39,372 bases of DNA from Minisyncoccota bacterium (GCA_018061035.1 JAGOUX010000007.1:1-39372), one strand, 5' to 3'; positions 1 to 9,080 are shown, counted from the first letter of the stretch. Notes: generated from the letters alone by a model not told the origin. Numbers and translations are program-made.

Positions 1-20
1 ATATCATGCTCAAAATTACT

Positions 21-950
21 CTAACGTAGATACTTATTAATATTCTGATTATGCTCAGATAGCGTCCGAGCATAGTGCGCCACCCCGAGCTTGTCGTGAA
101 GATAATATAAATATGAAGAAGATTTCGGATGCATCGCAGCATCAATAGCCTCAAGTCCAGGATTACCGATAGGTAGAGCAGGTAGTCCTTTGTGTTCGTA
201 GGTTTCTCTAGCAGCATCTGCCTGAAGTGGCATTCCAATTTTTATTCTTTGCCATAAAATACCAGAAATAATATTTCTATCTCCATCTCCACGTGCTTCC
301 TTTTCCAACAAAGCTGCCATATTGATAATATCTTTTTCAGATTTACCTGAAGCACTGATTTGAGCCCGAAGTGGTGCTATCTTCTTTTCGAAAGTTTGAC
401 TCATATTTTGGAATACTTCATTTTCGCCATCAGTTGAGAAAAAGAAATATGTGTCTGGAAAAAGATATCCCTGTTTTACCTTGGCCTTCTCTAGGAATAC
501 TTTAGGATCAAATGAAGGCAATTTTGATGTTGCTGTGAGAGCAATTTCATTATTATTGAAACCTTCTGGAATAGTGACAGAAATCTTCGATATGTGCCTA
601 TCGCCGCTAGAAATACGTCTGGCAACTTCGTACACATTAAGCTTTTGCTCAAACAAATAGTCCGCACGAATAATATGCCTGTCGCCACCATATAAAATTA
701 CAAAAGATTCAAAAAGTAAACGAGACCGAATTATACCCTGGGATTTGAGATGCAAAGACACACTTCGCAAAGTATCACCCGAAGAAACCTCAAATATTTT
801 TCCTGATGGAAAATTATTGGGTGCAGAAACTACATAATATCCTACAAGCATTATCGCCAATATGCTTCCACAAAAATAAAGCATCTTTGGGTAATGACGT
901 TTGGGTTTGAGAAAATTCTCGTTTTGATTTAATTCACCGTAATTTTCCAT
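21..950 (-). CDS. mltG: Endolytic murein transglycosylase MltG (YceG-like)
   Basis: Membrane-anchored enzyme that cuts nascent peptidoglycan strands internally and so terminates glycan elongation at the outer face of the membrane. The 309-residue protein has a short cytoplasmic N-terminus, one membrane segment (about 22-42), a LysM-like region (about 50-110) and the YceG catalytic domain. The catalytic Glu lies in LLEKEA (E218), followed by the family motifs GMPLQADA, GLPALPIGNPGLEAI and SEHN near the C-terminus. Length is near the usual 330-350. It starts 9 bases after the upstream membrane-protein gene and is probably cotranscribed with it; the stop is 20 bases from the window edge. Start chosen as the ATG that leaves a short tail before the membrane segment. 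High certainty on family; role inferred from the family. Confidence 0.95.
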   Translation of the reverse strand: MENYGELNQNENFLKPKRHYPKMLYFCGSILAIMLVGYYVVSAPNNFPSGKIFEVSSGDTLRSVSLHLKSQGIIRSRLLFESFVILYGGDRHIIRADYLFEQKLNVYEVARRISSGDRHISKISVTIPEGFNNNEIALTATSKLPSFDPKVFLEKAKVKQGYLFPDTYFFFSTDGENEVFQNMSQTFEKKIAPLRAQISASGKSEKDIINMAALLEKEARGDGDRNIISGILWQRIKIGMPLQADAARETYEHKGLPALPIGNPGLEAIDAAMHPKSSSYLYYLHDKLGVAHYARTLSEHNQNINKYLR

Positions 951-959
951 ATTTTAATA

Positions 960-2303
960 TTAAATAGGCAAATTGGTAGGTGGTGAAGCTTCTTTGGATT
1001 CGATACGTTCGAGTGTAGGTACTTGCAAAATTTGACCAGGAAAATGCCACAAGGATGCTATCTCTTCGGTATTTAATACGAAAGTCTGATGGTGAAAAAA
1101 TGGCAAATAAAATGCTTTTACTATCATCATGAATATAGTCTGGAGTACTGGTATTGGCATTATTTTATGAAACGCATGTTCTGATAGTAGATGATGACGA
1201 AGTGGTAAATTCCAAAAAGCACGTTCACGGTATTCGTGTAGCATTCGTTGAGCCAACAACATGACATTTTTTTGAGACAGACTAAAATACTGACTACCAA
1301 GAGCGTCAGCCTGAGTACTATTTATACGCTTAAGGCCGTTAACATCTGGTGCATTGAACTGGCGAAAGATCATACGAATATTTCTACGATTATTCATACT
1401 ATAAGATTCCTTTTTGGCAATATACAAAATTCGTATTCCTGTATCAAAGCCTAGTTTCGAAACTTTGGCCGTCATTCTTTCTGCCGCTCTCTTATAATGG
1501 TCCGGAGTACGCATTTCAACTCGTGCGTCAGTGCCCAATTCTTGACCCTTGCCTTTAATAGCGGTATATGGCTTGAGCAAACGATACATTTCCTGAATTG
1601 ATTCTTCTACCCAATCATGATGTCCAAACCAAGTACCTGCAGTATGATATTCATCTTTTGCTGGACGTACGACTATCTGCACCCAACCCTGCTCACCTTT
1701 TTGTAGTGAACCAAAAAATTCTATGAGTGGAGAAAGTGGGTCCACTTTGTACTCTTCTTTTGGATCCTTATCTAGTCCAAAATCAACATATGTTTTAATA
1801 GGATATGCGAAATGTTTTTCTAAGCCAAATTCGCAACCCCATCCCATCCACTGACTGTGTGCCGATATCTCATCCACCCCAAGAGTATAGTCTTCGACGA
1901 CTTTTACCTGAGCTTGTGGATATTGAGCATACATTTGAGTCTCGATTAAGGTTCTGATACGAGACGGTGTGCGTACAAAAAAATGCACCTGACCTTCGAT
2001 AGAAGCAATTTCCAGTGAAAACCAAAGTCTGACTGCTCCTTGCCAATATTCCTCTCGGCCGCCCTTCAGGCTCCAGTGGTATAGTGCATTAGAAAAAAAT
2101 AGCTCCATGGCTTTTGGATTACGAAGAACTTCACGAGGCGGGACTATTTCAAGTAATACATATTCTATGCCCGAGATGAAGTCTTGCTGGATATAATGCA
2201 TCCATACCTTGAAAGCCGCCCATCCGAGAAAAATAGTTCCGACAAAAGGCAAAATAGCAAAGAATACTTTGTAGAGGAAAAATATAATCGTCTCCATTAT
2301 CAT
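960..2303 (-). CDS. Conserved membrane protein of unknown function, Patescibacteria-type
   Basis: A 447-residue protein with a hydrophobic N-terminus (about 5-35) followed by a long soluble part that shows no catalytic motif I recognise. The soluble region starts with an amphipathic stretch around GIEYVLLEIVPPREVLRNP and includes WSLKGGREEYWQGAVRLWFSLE, likely a membrane-proximal beta/alpha domain. I recall similar proteins in Patescibacteria genomes, sometimes next to type IV secretion ATPase genes, but no ATPase is present here. Two Met codons lie at the start (M1 and M3, at 2303 and 2297) and either could be used. It sits between the sigma4/HARE gene (46 bases upstream) and mltG (9 bases downstream), so it is probably in one transcription unit with them. 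Function not known. Confidence 0.8.
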   Translation of the reverse strand: MIMETIIFFLYKVFFAILPFVGTIFLGWAAFKVWMHYIQQDFISGIEYVLLEIVPPREVLRNPKAMELFFSNALYHWSLKGGREEYWQGAVRLWFSLEIASIEGQVHFFVRTPSRIRTLIETQMYAQYPQAQVKVVEDYTLGVDEISAHSQWMGWGCEFGLEKHFAYPIKTYVDFGLDKDPKEEYKVDPLSPLIEFFGSLQKGEQGWVQIVVRPAKDEYHTAGTWFGHHDWVEESIQEMYRLLKPYTAIKGKGQELGTDARVEMRTPDHYKRAAERMTAKVSKLGFDTGIRILYIAKKESYSMNNRRNIRMIFRQFNAPDVNGLKRINSTQADALGSQYFSLSQKNVMLLAQRMLHEYRERAFWNLPLRHHLLSEHAFHKIMPIPVLQTIFMMIVKAFYLPFFHHQTFVLNTEEIASLWHFPGQILQVPTLERIESKEASPPTNLPI

Positions 2304-2348
2304 GGATACATTTTAATATAAATAGGTCTAAAAAGACAGCAAGTAGAA

Positions 2349-3380
2349 TTATGAAACCGAAGTATAGAGTCCGTTTTTATTCTTCTTGAAAAATTTTGAG
2401 TTGACCAAGTTGACCAAAACTGTGTTTTTCTTGAAATATCTTTCTTTCATTACACGGTCTACTATATCTTCTTTTGAGAGGGGTCCTTCCTTCTTGAGAA
2501 TTTCCTTGATTACATCACGAGCTATGCCAGCCTTGTATCCCCACTCTGAGAGAGCATAAATACCTCGGCCAACTAATACAAATCTTGAGTCTTTGATGAG
2601 CTCATTGTGACAAGTAGCATAGTGAGTTTTGCGTCCAAAAGTCTTCGAGATAGCATCGGCAACCTCTTTGAAATGCATCGGAGATCCATGTCTTCGCATT
2701 ACCAAAAAGGCGTAATCCTTTACTCCGCGAGTTCTTATATTTGGAGAAGAAGCTTTACCCCATTCACCCAATGGATTCTTGGCAATTGCTTTTGACATAG
2801 AAAGCCATCGCTTTGCCATTTCATCGTTTTTGTATTTGTCAGCTACATCCTTCATCTGATCAAAAAATTTCTTGATCATCTCTGTCTCAGGTACGAGGTC
2901 CTCGTCATTCAAAGTTCCGTAAAGCTTCTTCAATGAATCATGAACCTTTAGAGTCATAGCATCGTCTACACTCCATCTAGCATGAAAATGATCATCTTCG
3001 CGATGCTTCTTAAATGAATCACCTAAGACCAACAAAAAATGAACGTGATTCTGAGTAGATTTATCCTTAGAAATATGTGGAAGTAATTCATGCTCTGCAA
3101 CAATAGCTCCAAGAGAGTGCATGAGCTGTTTGAGTTCTTCAAAAAAAGCTTGTTCTGATTTGTAAGCAGAAGATTTCTTGATTAGATTGAGAGCCGCGTC
3201 TTCTACTTGTCTGACACGCTCACGAGTAATACCGTATTTCTTTCCGATTTCTTCTAATGTTTTCATCTCACCATCAACATTTAGACCAAAACGGTTCATA
3301 ATCACATCTCGAGCTCTATCGCCCAATCCTGATGTAATTCTTTTTGTTATTTGTTTTGGTTTGAAAGTTATTGTTGACAT
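2349..3380 (-). CDS. Sigma-70 region 4 + HARE-HTH transcription-associated protein
   Basis: A 343-residue DNA-binding regulator-like protein. Residues about 18-70 match sigma-70 region 4 (LEEIGKKYGITRERVRQVE, the -35-recognising helix-turn-helix). Sigma regions 1-3 are absent, so it cannot be a full sigma factor. The middle (70-230) is helical and unassigned. Residues about 230-343 look like one or two winged-helix HARE-HTH units (HFKEVADAISKTFGRKTHY; LSKEDIVDRVMKERYFKKN), the fold found in RNA polymerase delta subunit RpoE and ASXL proteins. It has its own near-consensus promoter (TTGACA, 16 bases, TATAAT) directly behind the typA terminator. No Shine-Dalgarno is visible. Likely modulates RNA polymerase or promoter choice (inference). 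Confidence 0.85.
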   Translation of the reverse strand: MSTITFKPKQITKRITSGLGDRARDVIMNRFGLNVDGEMKTLEEIGKKYGITRERVRQVEDAALNLIKKSSAYKSEQAFFEELKQLMHSLGAIVAEHELLPHISKDKSTQNHVHFLLVLGDSFKKHREDDHFHARWSVDDAMTLKVHDSLKKLYGTLNDEDLVPETEMIKKFFDQMKDVADKYKNDEMAKRWLSMSKAIAKNPLGEWGKASSPNIRTRGVKDYAFLVMRRHGSPMHFKEVADAISKTFGRKTHYATCHNELIKDSRFVLVGRGIYALSEWGYKAGIARDVIKEILKKEGPLSKEDIVDRVMKERYFKKNTVLVNLVNSKFFKKNKNGLYTSVS

Positions 3381-3421
3381 GATTTTTTAAAATTTCAGAA
3401 ATATTTTTCTGTTCAATATTA

Positions 3422-3449
3422 ATTATACATACGATTAATTTAATGTCAA
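3422..3449 (-). promoter_or_regulatory. Near-consensus sigma-70 promoter for the sigma4/HARE gene
   Basis: On the minus strand TTGACA (3449-3444), a 16-base spacer and TATAAT (3427-3422), the best promoter in the window. The predicted start near 3415 leaves a leader of about 35 bases that contains a small hairpin (CAGAAA/TTTCTG) and no Shine-Dalgarno. Confidence 0.75.
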
Positions 3450-3450
3450 A

Positions 3451-3475
3451 CAAAAAGTAAAATATTTACTTTTTG
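3451..3475 (-). terminator. Palindromic terminator overlapping the typA stop codon
   Basis: A perfect 11-bp inverted repeat, CAAAAAGTAAA and its complement around a 3-base loop. The typA stop codon lies inside the stem. The -35 box of the next gene begins immediately after it, so the two transcription units abut with no spare sequence. The U-tract is short, so efficiency is uncertain. Confidence 0.5.
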
Positions 3476-5280
3476 TCGACTCGAGTAGCCTTGATACGGT
3501 CGTTTTCGGTCAAATATTTTTTTCGAAGTCTCACACTTTTCGGCGTAACTTCTAAATATTCGTCTCCGTTCATCACTTCGAGGCCTCTTTCTATGCTCAA
3601 AGTAAACACCGGATTCAGAGTGATAGCTTCGTCCGTACCGGAAGCGCGCATGTTTGTAAGTTGTTTACCTTTAGTAGGATTTACAGACATGTCTTCACCC
3701 TTTAGCACGTTTCCTACTACCATACCTTCGTATACTTCGGTACCGTGCTCAATATATAGTATACCACGTTCTTGCAAATTTGCAAGGGAGAAGGCCACGG
3801 CCTTACCAGAAATCATTGAAACCATTGATCCATATTCCCTCTTCTTGATCTCTCCAGCATAGTCTTTGAAACCTATTACTCGTGAAGACATGAGCCCTTC
3901 GCCCTTGGTATCGATGATAAACTCACCTCTGTAACCCAAAAGTCCGCGGGTGGGAATGTCGAACACAATGCGAGTAATACCCTCCTTCTCAGTCATATCC
4001 TTCATAATACCCTTACGCTTACCTATCTTCTCTATAACTGCTCCAGAAGACTCCATAGGTACATCGATGACTAGCTCTTCATAAGGCTCGGTCCTATGAC
4101 CATTCTCTTCTTTCAAGATAACCTCTGGCTGTGATACCTGCATTTCAAATCCCTCACGGCGCATATTTTCTAAAAGAATCGCAACGTGTAATTCACCGCG
4201 TCCGTAGACTTTGAAGAAGCTTGGGCCGGATTTATTTGTACCTTGGTCTGGAGAAAAATCCACCTTGAGTCCGACGTTGATTTCGAGTTCTTTTTCGAGA
4301 CGCTCTTTGATCTGGCGTGAGGTAACAAACTTACCTTCCTTGCCGGCAAATGGAGAATCGTTCACCAAAAAGTTTAGAGAAAGAGTAGGTTCATCGATTG
4401 CGATGTGAGGCATAGGCTCGGTAGACTCGTCTTCACAGAGAGTCTCTCCGATATAAATGTCAGGAATACCCGCGATCATAACGATATCGCCGGATGTTGC
4501 GACAGGTACATCTTTGCGAGCAATACCTTCGAAGGAGAATAGCTTGGTGATCTTACCACTTCGAGTACCATTCTCGCCTTTAACAAAAATTGTACTACCA
4601 GATTTAACTGCTCCAGAATAAATACGGGCCACTGCCATACGTCCGAGGAAATTGTCATAGCCAAGGTTGAATACTTGAGCAGACATTTTACCCTCTGCAT
4701 TCACATCTGCTCTTGGAACTGTCGCCAAAATAAGATCGAGTAGTGGGGAGAGGTCTTTTGACTCATCTCCTAGGTTTTTGAAAGCCTGACCGTTTCGGCC
4801 GATTGCATATATAGTTTCAAAATTCGCCTGCTCTTCGTTTGCTCCAAGTTCAAAGAAAAGCTCAAGCACCTCCTCATGAACTCTGTGTGCATCGGCAGCA
4901 GGCTTGTCGATCTTGTTGATGACAACAATAGGCTTGAGTCCTAATTCTAGAGACTTCTTCAAAACGAATCGGGTCTGTGGCATAGGGCCTTCGACAGCGT
5001 CTACAAGTAGTAGCACTGAATCGATAGCTCGGAGCACTCGCTCTACCTCAGATCCGAAGTCGGCGTGGCCAGGAGTATCAACGATGTTGATCTTGGTATC
5101 CTTATAATAAATAGAAGTATTTTTGGAATAGATAGTAATACCGCGCTCTTTTTCGAGATCGTTGGAGTCCATTGAAAGACCTTCTTCTATGATTCCCCCA
5201 TTTTGCTTCATGAGAGCATCTGTGAGTGTGGTTTTGCCGTGGTCAACGTGAGCGATGATTGCGATATTTCTGATTTCCAT
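3466..5280 (-). CDS. typA: Ribosome-associated GTPase TypA/BipA
   Basis: Translational GTPase that binds the ribosome and helps 50S assembly, especially under stress or cold. The 604-residue length is standard. The G domain shows [15 protein letters not shown] (G1, about 10-24), the switch motif [15 protein letters not shown] (G3) and NKID (G4). EF-G-like domains III and V and the BipA-specific C-terminal domain follow ([16 protein letters not shown], then [14 protein letters not shown]). Codon use is typical of the AT-rich backbone. Upstream lie a promoter (5345-5373) and a hairpin with a U-run inside the leader (5311-5340) that could act as an attenuator. High certainty. Confidence 0.97.
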   Translation of the reverse strand: MEIRNIAIIAHVDHGKTTLTDALMKQNGGIIEEGLSMDSNDLEKERGITIYSKNTSIYYKDTKINIVDTPGHADFGSEVERVLRAIDSVLLLVDAVEGPMPQTRFVLKKSLELGLKPIVVINKIDKPAADAHRVHEEVLELFFELGANEEQANFETIYAIGRNGQAFKNLGDESKDLSPLLDLILATVPRADVNAEGKMSAQVFNLGYDNFLGRMAVARIYSGAVKSGSTIFVKGENGTRSGKITKLFSFEGIARKDVPVATSGDIVMIAGIPDIYIGETLCEDESTEPMPHIAIDEPTLSLNFLVNDSPFAGKEGKFVTSRQIKERLEKELEINVGLKVDFSPDQGTNKSGPSFFKVYGRGELHVAILLENMRREGFEMQVSQPEVILKEENGHRTEPYEELVIDVPMESSGAVIEKIGKRKGIMKDMTEKEGITRIVFDIPTRGLLGYRGEFIIDTKGEGLMSSRVIGFKDYAGEIKKREYGSMVSMISGKAVAFSLANLQERGILYIEHGTEVYEGMVVGNVLKGEDMSVNPTKGKQLTNMRASGTDEAITLNPVFTLSIERGLEVMNGDEYLEVTPKSVRLRKKYLTENDRIKATRVDKK

Positions 5281-5310
5281 AAATATAAATTAAATTGATT
5301 AACGAAATAA

Positions 5311-5340
5311 AAAAAGCCCGAGAAACACTAATTGGCTTTG
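5311..5340 (-). promoter_or_regulatory. Possible attenuator hairpin in the typA leader
   Basis: On the minus strand AAAGCC, a 14-base loop and GGGCTTTTTTT, followed by an AT-rich tract, between the typA promoter and its start codon. The shape is that of a weak intrinsic terminator. No competing antiterminator is obvious by eye. Confidence 0.35.
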
Positions 5341-5344
5341 ATTT

Positions 5345-5373
5345 ATAATAACACAGCCTAAAATTTAAAGCAA
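5345..5373 (-). promoter_or_regulatory. Putative typA promoter
   Basis: TTGCTT, a 17-base spacer and TATTAT on the minus strand, about 65 bases before the typA start. It lies just past the terminator of the GC-rich cassette, consistent with a new transcription unit starting here. Confidence 0.5.
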
Positions 5374-5390
5374 TGATGCAGAAACTTAAA

Positions 5391-5428
5391 AGCCCCGGAA
5401 TCACAGCAAATGCTGTGATTCCGGGGCT
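5391..5428 (-). terminator. Long-stem intrinsic terminator of the GC-rich acidic-protein gene
   Basis: A perfect 18-bp inverted repeat (AGCCCCGGAATCACAGCA and its complement, 2-base centre), followed on the minus strand by TTTTAAGTTT. It lies 27 bases behind the stop of the 5456-5740 gene. The stem is longer and more GC-rich than terminators of the AT-rich genes. Confidence 0.8.
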
Positions 5429-5455
5429 CGATGTGGCCATTTCGTTGTCTTGACG

Positions 5456-5740
5456 TCAGGAGACGCCTTCGACTTCATCCGCGTCCTTGTCGGCCTGCTG
5501 AACCTCGCCGTCGGTCTGGGAGGTGGCGTCGCCTGCTGACGGTTCGAGGTTGGCCGGCTGGCCGTCGTTGGCGGGGTCAACCGGCTCGGGATTGGCCGCG
5601 TCGGTCTCGTCGCCCGAGTCGCCGTGGGCGTGGATCTTCGCGCGCCCGCCGGAGTTGGCGAGAATCGAGTTCATTGCGACCGCTGAGGCAACTGCGTTGA
5701 TTCCCTTGAATGCTGAATGCTGCTGCGTTCCTGTCGTCAT
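5456..5740 (-). CDS. Small acidic GC-rich protein, unknown
   Basis: Encodes 94 residues. A short Ala/Asn/Ser-rich N-terminal part (AFKGINAVASAVAMNSI) is followed by a hydrophilic, probably disordered acidic tail rich in Asp, Glu, Ala, Pro and Gln. No membrane segment or known motif. An upstream GTG in frame (5764) is possible, but the ATG at 5740 has a good Shine-Dalgarno (AAAGGGGAG, 6 bases away), so I chose it. The gene has its own promoter (5799-5826) and long-stem terminator (5391-5428). Base composition is far richer in GC than typA or clpB on either side, which suggests acquisition from another genome. I do not recognise it; the antisense ORFs in the same place look like shadows. Confidence 0.6.
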   Translation of the reverse strand: MTTGTQQHSAFKGINAVASAVAMNSILANSGGRAKIHAHGDSGDETDAANPEPVDPANDGQPANLEPSAGDATSQTDGEVQQADKDADEVEGVS

Positions 5741-5798
5741 GCTGGTCTCCCCTTTGTTGGACACACACGGATGAGTATTGAATGTGCGTCTGACAGAA

Positions 5799-5826
5799 AT
5801 GCTACATTGTATTTAAAAATTGTCAA
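5799..5826 (-). promoter_or_regulatory. Promoter of the GC-rich acidic-protein gene
   Basis: Consensus TTGACA (5826-5821), a 16-base spacer and TAGCAT (5804-5799) on the minus strand. The leader would be about 50 bases and carry the Shine-Dalgarno of the 5740 start. Confidence 0.55.
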
Positions 5827-5853
5827 TATTACTAAATAATATATAAAATAAAA

Positions 5854-5891
5854 GGCCCGGGGTAGGCGATAAAAATCGCTTTCCCCGGGCC
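5854..5891 (-). terminator. Intrinsic terminator of the upstream small cassette
   Basis: Inverted repeat GGCCCGGGG/CCCCGGGCC with an inner GCGAT/ATCGC stem, followed on the minus strand by TTTTATTTTATAT. It ends a transcript coming from about 6057. The promoter of the next cassette starts just beyond it. Confidence 0.75.
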
Positions 5892-5930
5892 GTCTTGCAC
5901 TTTCATGGCTGGATCTATTTCCTTTCCTAT

Positions 5931-6041
5931 TCAGTTGTCAAAGATCATTGTGTCAGCAGATTGATCACAATTAGCTTTGTTCAAGTTAGCGATGATGGGT
6001 GTTGGCTTGTTTCCGTCGGTGTGGGACGGCATGCAACACAT
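5931..6041 (-). CDS. Possible 36-residue peptide, or a small RNA in the same unit
   Basis: A short reading frame of 36 codons starting MCCMPSHTDGNK and ending MIFDN, between a promoter (6064-6091) and a strong terminator (5854-5891). There is no Shine-Dalgarno before either ATG (6041 or 6032), so the unit may equally encode a non-coding RNA of about 200 bases. Codons such as AAC, ATC and GAC resemble those of the other GC-rich cassettes more than the backbone. Nothing in it is recognised. Confidence that something is transcribed is higher than confidence in the peptide. Confidence 0.3.
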   Translation of the reverse strand: MCCMPSHTDGNKPTPIIANLNKANCDQSADTMIFDN

Positions 6042-6056
6042 CAAAAGGACTAACTC

Positions 6057-6091
6057 GAGAGTAATCTTACTCTCTTTGTTTCCTAAGTCAA
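6057..6091 (-). promoter_or_regulatory. Promoter with overlapping palindromic operator
   Basis: TTGACT (6091-6086), a 16-base spacer and TAAGAT (6069-6064) on the minus strand. Over the -10 box lies a near-perfect palindrome at 6057-6074 (GAGAGTAA, 2 bases, TTACTCTC), the arrangement expected for a repressor dimer site. No regulator gene is adjacent. Confidence 0.45.
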
Positions 6092-6140
6092 TGTTTTAAA
6101 AAGATGCAAAATCTTTACTTTCATGTTATTTTATATGCAC

Positions 6141-6223
6141 GCGTCGGTGGTGGAGTGGTCTATCACAGGAGACTGTAAATCTCCCGCCTTCGGGCTTCGT
6201 AGGTTCGAATCCTACCCGGCGCA
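6141..6223 (+). tRNA. tRNA-Tyr (anticodon GUA)
   Basis: Cloverleaf with a 7-bp acceptor stem (GCGTCGG/CCGGCGC, one G-U), anticodon loop CTGTAAA, a long variable arm (CCCGCC-TTCG-GGC type) as expected for bacterial tRNA-Tyr, and a TTCGAAT T-loop. Discriminator A. CCA is not encoded. A terminator follows at once. Confidence 0.95.
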
Positions 6224-6227
6224 CAAT

Positions 6228-6264
6228 AAAAAAATCCTTAACTTTTATGTTTAAGGATTTTTTT
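6228..6264 (+). terminator. Bidirectional terminator between tRNA-Tyr and clpB
   Basis: ATCCTTAA stem with an A-run on the left and a T-run on the right, so it can end tRNA-Tyr on the plus strand and clpB on the minus strand. Confidence 0.8.
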
Positions 6265-6323
6265 ATATCTCTCGCCGAGAGCAAGCAAACGGCGGTACCC
6301 GAGAAATTCCTGCCCAACTAAAT

Positions 6324-9014
6324 TTATACGGAAGATTTTGATCTCACTCGCACTCCGCTCTTTATCTTTCCTTTTTGATTTTGGATTACAAGTTCATTGC
6401 CTTTCTGAGAAACAGCAACAGTGTCCCCTTTCTTTACTCCATTTGAGATTATATAGGATGCTACTGGATTAAGAATCTTGTTCTGGATTAGTCTATTGAG
6501 AGGTCGCGCACCATAATGCGGATTATATCCTTCTCGTCCAAGATAGTTTAATGCCTCATCAGTGATGGTAAAGAGAATACCTTTCGCGTACAAGCGATCT
6601 TTTACTACCTTTACGCGAATATTCACTATTTCTCGTATTGCTTCCTCCGAAAGAATATCAAAAACAACGATCTCATCGAGTCGGTTGATAAACTCTGGCC
6701 GGAAGTGATCCTTTAGGGATTCCATAACCTTATCCTTCATCTGACTATAATCCTGCTTAGCAGAATTATTCGAGAAACCAATTGCTTCCATTCGCTCGAT
6801 GAATTGTGAGCCGATGTTTGAGGTTAGAATTATTATTGTATTCTTGAAATTTACAATTCTACCCTTTCCATCTGTCAGTCTTCCTTCGTCGATTACCTGA
6901 AGTAGCATATTGAATACTTCCGGATGAGCCTTCTCAATCTCGTCAAAGAGTATGACTGCATATGGTCGGTGACGAACTGCCTCAGTGAGCTGGCCTGCTT
7001 CATCATATCCGACATATCCTGGTGGTGAGCCAACAAGCTTGGATATCGAGTGACGTTCCATGTATTCAGACATATCTACTCGTATAACCGCGCGTTCATC
7101 ATTGAACATAAATTGTCCTAGTGCTTTGGTGAGCTCTGTCTTTCCTACGCCGGTAGGACCTAGAAAAATGAACGATCCGATAGGACGGTTCGGGTCTGAA
7201 ATTCCGGCACGAGATCTACGAATAACATCAGCGACTCTATTTATAGCTTCATCTTGGCCGATAACTCTCTTCTTGAGTTCTGCCTCCATCTTTTCGAGTT
7301 TTTCCCGCTCTTCTTCGAGCATCTTTGTAAGCGGTATACCTGTCCAACGAGCAACCACCTCTGCAATATCTTCGGCAGTAATTTCTTCTTTGAGTATCCT
7401 GCGTGATTTCTGAAGCTTCTTTAATCTCAAAAGTTTTATTTCAAGCTCCTTCTTGAGAGTAGGAATTTTTCCATAACGAATCTCAGCTGCTTTGGTAAGG
7501 TCTGCGCGCATCTCTGCATTTTCTGCTTCAAGACGCAATGTCTCTAGGTCTTTTTTAATCGCACGAATTTCTGTAACAGTAGCTTTCTCATTCTGCCACT
7601 TCAGCTCTAGTTCCTTGGTCTGCTCAGAAAGATTGCCGATTTCTTTATCGATATCCTTTAGTCTATTTTTTATCTCTTTCAATTTCATCTTGTCACTATC
7701 TCCAGCACTGACTTCTTTTTTGAGTGCTTCTTTTTCAATTTCGAGTCGCATTATTTTTGCATGCGCTTCCTCTAGCATTTTTGGCTTGTTCTCAAGCATT
7801 ATCTTAAGCGAGCTAGATGCTTCATCGATCAGATCCACAGCCTTATCTGGAAGAAATCTATTGGTGATATATCTCGCAGAAAGATTTACCGCAGACACGA
7901 TAGCGTCATCGGTGATTCGTACACCGTGAAATAGTTCGTACTTTTCTTTTAAACCGCGCAATATTGCAATTGCATCTTCTACTCCCGGCTCATCTACATA
8001 TACTGGTTGAAAACGGCGAGCGAGAGCAGGATCTTTTTCGATATGTTTCTGATATTCTCGAAGAGTAGTCGCACCAATAGCTCTCAATTCTCCACGAGCC
8101 AATGCTGGTTTGAGCATATTTGAGGCATCAAGAGTTCCCTCTGCTCCTCCAGCACCTACAATAGTATGAATCTCATCGATAAAAAGAATTATTTTACCAT
8201 CAGCACGTTCGATCTCTTTCATTATGCCTTTCAATCTTTCTTCGAATTCTCCACGGTATTTTGTACCAGCAATCAAAGAACCCAAATCCAGAGATACGAG
8301 TTCTTTTTCTTTTAACGATTCAGGAACATTGCCTTTCATGATTCGCTGAGCTAATCCTTCGACTACAGCAGTTTTACCCGTGCCCGCTTCTCCAATCAAT
8401 ATTGGATTATTTTTTGTGCGACGAGAAAGTATTTGCATGATGCGCATAATCTCAGCATCACGTCCTATCACCGGATCGAGTTTGTCTTCTTTGGCGAGCT
8501 TTGTGAGATTGCGGGTATATTTGAGAAGTAATTTGAATTTTTTTGGTTCTGACACATCAGTAATATTTTGACTTCGAAGCTCTTCCACAACTTTTAGCAC
8601 TTGCTCCTTGTGTATACGGAAACGTGCAAGTGTCTCACGAGACTCTCCTGCGACATCAAGTATGGCTATAAAAAGATGCTCGGTTGAGACGAAATCATCT
8701 TTCATTGATTCTGCCAATTTTGCAGACTGCTCGATAACCTGTGCTAGGTCAGGATTGAGATATATTTGATATGAGGGTGAAAGTGTACTGTGAGTCTCAG
8801 GTGGTTCTATCAGCTCAAGCACAGAATCAGTAAGAAGCATGGTGTCTACCTCCAATTTATCTAAAATTGAATTAACCATACTTTCTTCTTGTAGCAACAA
8901 GGCACCCAATAGATGCAGCGTAGAAACGTGATTTACTCCACGCTCTATTGCTAGCTCGTGGGCTTTCTTAATAGCGTCTTTGGCTTTAGTTGTAAATTTG
9001 TTTAATGGTGGCAT
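6324..9014 (-). CDS. clpB: ATP-dependent disaggregase ClpB (Hsp104 family)
   Basis: Hexameric AAA+ chaperone that threads aggregated proteins through its pore, normally with DnaK. The 896-residue chain has a Clp N domain (about 5-145), NBD1 with Walker A GEAGTGKT (208-215) and Walker [10 protein letters not shown], a long coiled middle domain (about 405-550, Glu/Lys-rich) that favours ClpB over ClpC or ClpA, and NBD2 with Walker [11 protein letters not shown], the pore-loop motif [12 protein letters not shown] and Walker [13 protein letters not shown]. No ClpP-binding IGF/L loop was noticed. A palindrome with a T-run precedes it (9039-9055). Converges on tRNA-Tyr with a shared terminator. Confidence 0.93.
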   Translation of the reverse strand: MPPLNKFTTKAKDAIKKAHELAIERGVNHVSTLHLLGALLLQEESMVNSILDKLEVDTMLLTDSVLELIEPPETHSTLSPSYQIYLNPDLAQVIEQSAKLAESMKDDFVSTEHLFIAILDVAGESRETLARFRIHKEQVLKVVEELRSQNITDVSEPKKFKLLLKYTRNLTKLAKEDKLDPVIGRDAEIMRIMQILSRRTKNNPILIGEAGTGKTAVVEGLAQRIMKGNVPESLKEKELVSLDLGSLIAGTKYRGEFEERLKGIMKEIERADGKIILFIDEIHTIVGAGGAEGTLDASNMLKPALARGELRAIGATTLREYQKHIEKDPALARRFQPVYVDEPGVEDAIAILRGLKEKYELFHGVRITDDAIVSAVNLSARYITNRFLPDKAVDLIDEASSSLKIMLENKPKMLEEAHAKIMRLEIEKEALKKEVSAGDSDKMKLKEIKNRLKDIDKEIGNLSEQTKELELKWQNEKATVTEIRAIKKDLETLRLEAENAEMRADLTKAAEIRYGKIPTLKKELEIKLLRLKKLQKSRRILKEEITAEDIAEVVARWTGIPLTKMLEEEREKLEKMEAELKKRVIGQDEAINRVADVIRRSRAGISDPNRPIGSFIFLGPTGVGKTELTKALGQFMFNDERAVIRVDMSEYMERHSISKLVGSPPGYVGYDEAGQLTEAVRHRPYAVILFDEIEKAHPEVFNMLLQVIDEGRLTDGKGRIVNFKNTIIILTSNIGSQFIERMEAIGFSNNSAKQDYSQMKDKVMESLKDHFRPEFINRLDEIVVFDILSEEAIREIVNIRVKVVKDRLYAKGILFTITDEALNYLGREGYNPHYGARPLNRLIQNKILNPVASYIISNGVKKGDTVAVSQKGNELVIQNQKGKIKSGVRVRSKSSV

Positions 9015-9038
9015 TAGGCTAATAATATCTCAAAAAAT

Positions 9039-9055
9039 ACGAATTATCAATTCGT
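9039..9055 (-). terminator. Hairpin between the pseudo-protease gene and clpB
   Basis: ACGAATT-GAT-AATTCGT followed on the minus strand by ATTTTTT. It may terminate the upstream gene, or be an operator for clpB. It is not a CIRCE element (no TTAGCACTC arms). Confidence 0.45.
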
Positions 9056-9080
9056 AAATTTAGGATTATTTATAAAATTG

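Noticed and set aside
5431-5774. GC-rich plus-strand ORFs over the acidic-protein gene
   Set aside because: Arg/Ser/Pro-rich shadow frames without Shine-Dalgarno; the minus frame has promoter, ribosome site and terminator.
5854-5912. Short ORF starting MKVQDGPGK on the minus strand
   Set aside because: It is the terminator stem read as codons; the Shine-Dalgarno-like AAAGGAAA is too far from the ATG.
6126-6317. 63-codon minus-strand ORF with RVGFEPTKPEGG
   Set aside because: Antisense of tRNA-Tyr; a typical false ORF over tRNA genes.
9015-9080. CIRCE heat-shock operator before clpB
   Set aside because: The palindrome present is ACGAATT-GAT-AATTCGT, not TTAGCACTC-N9-GAGTGCTAA.
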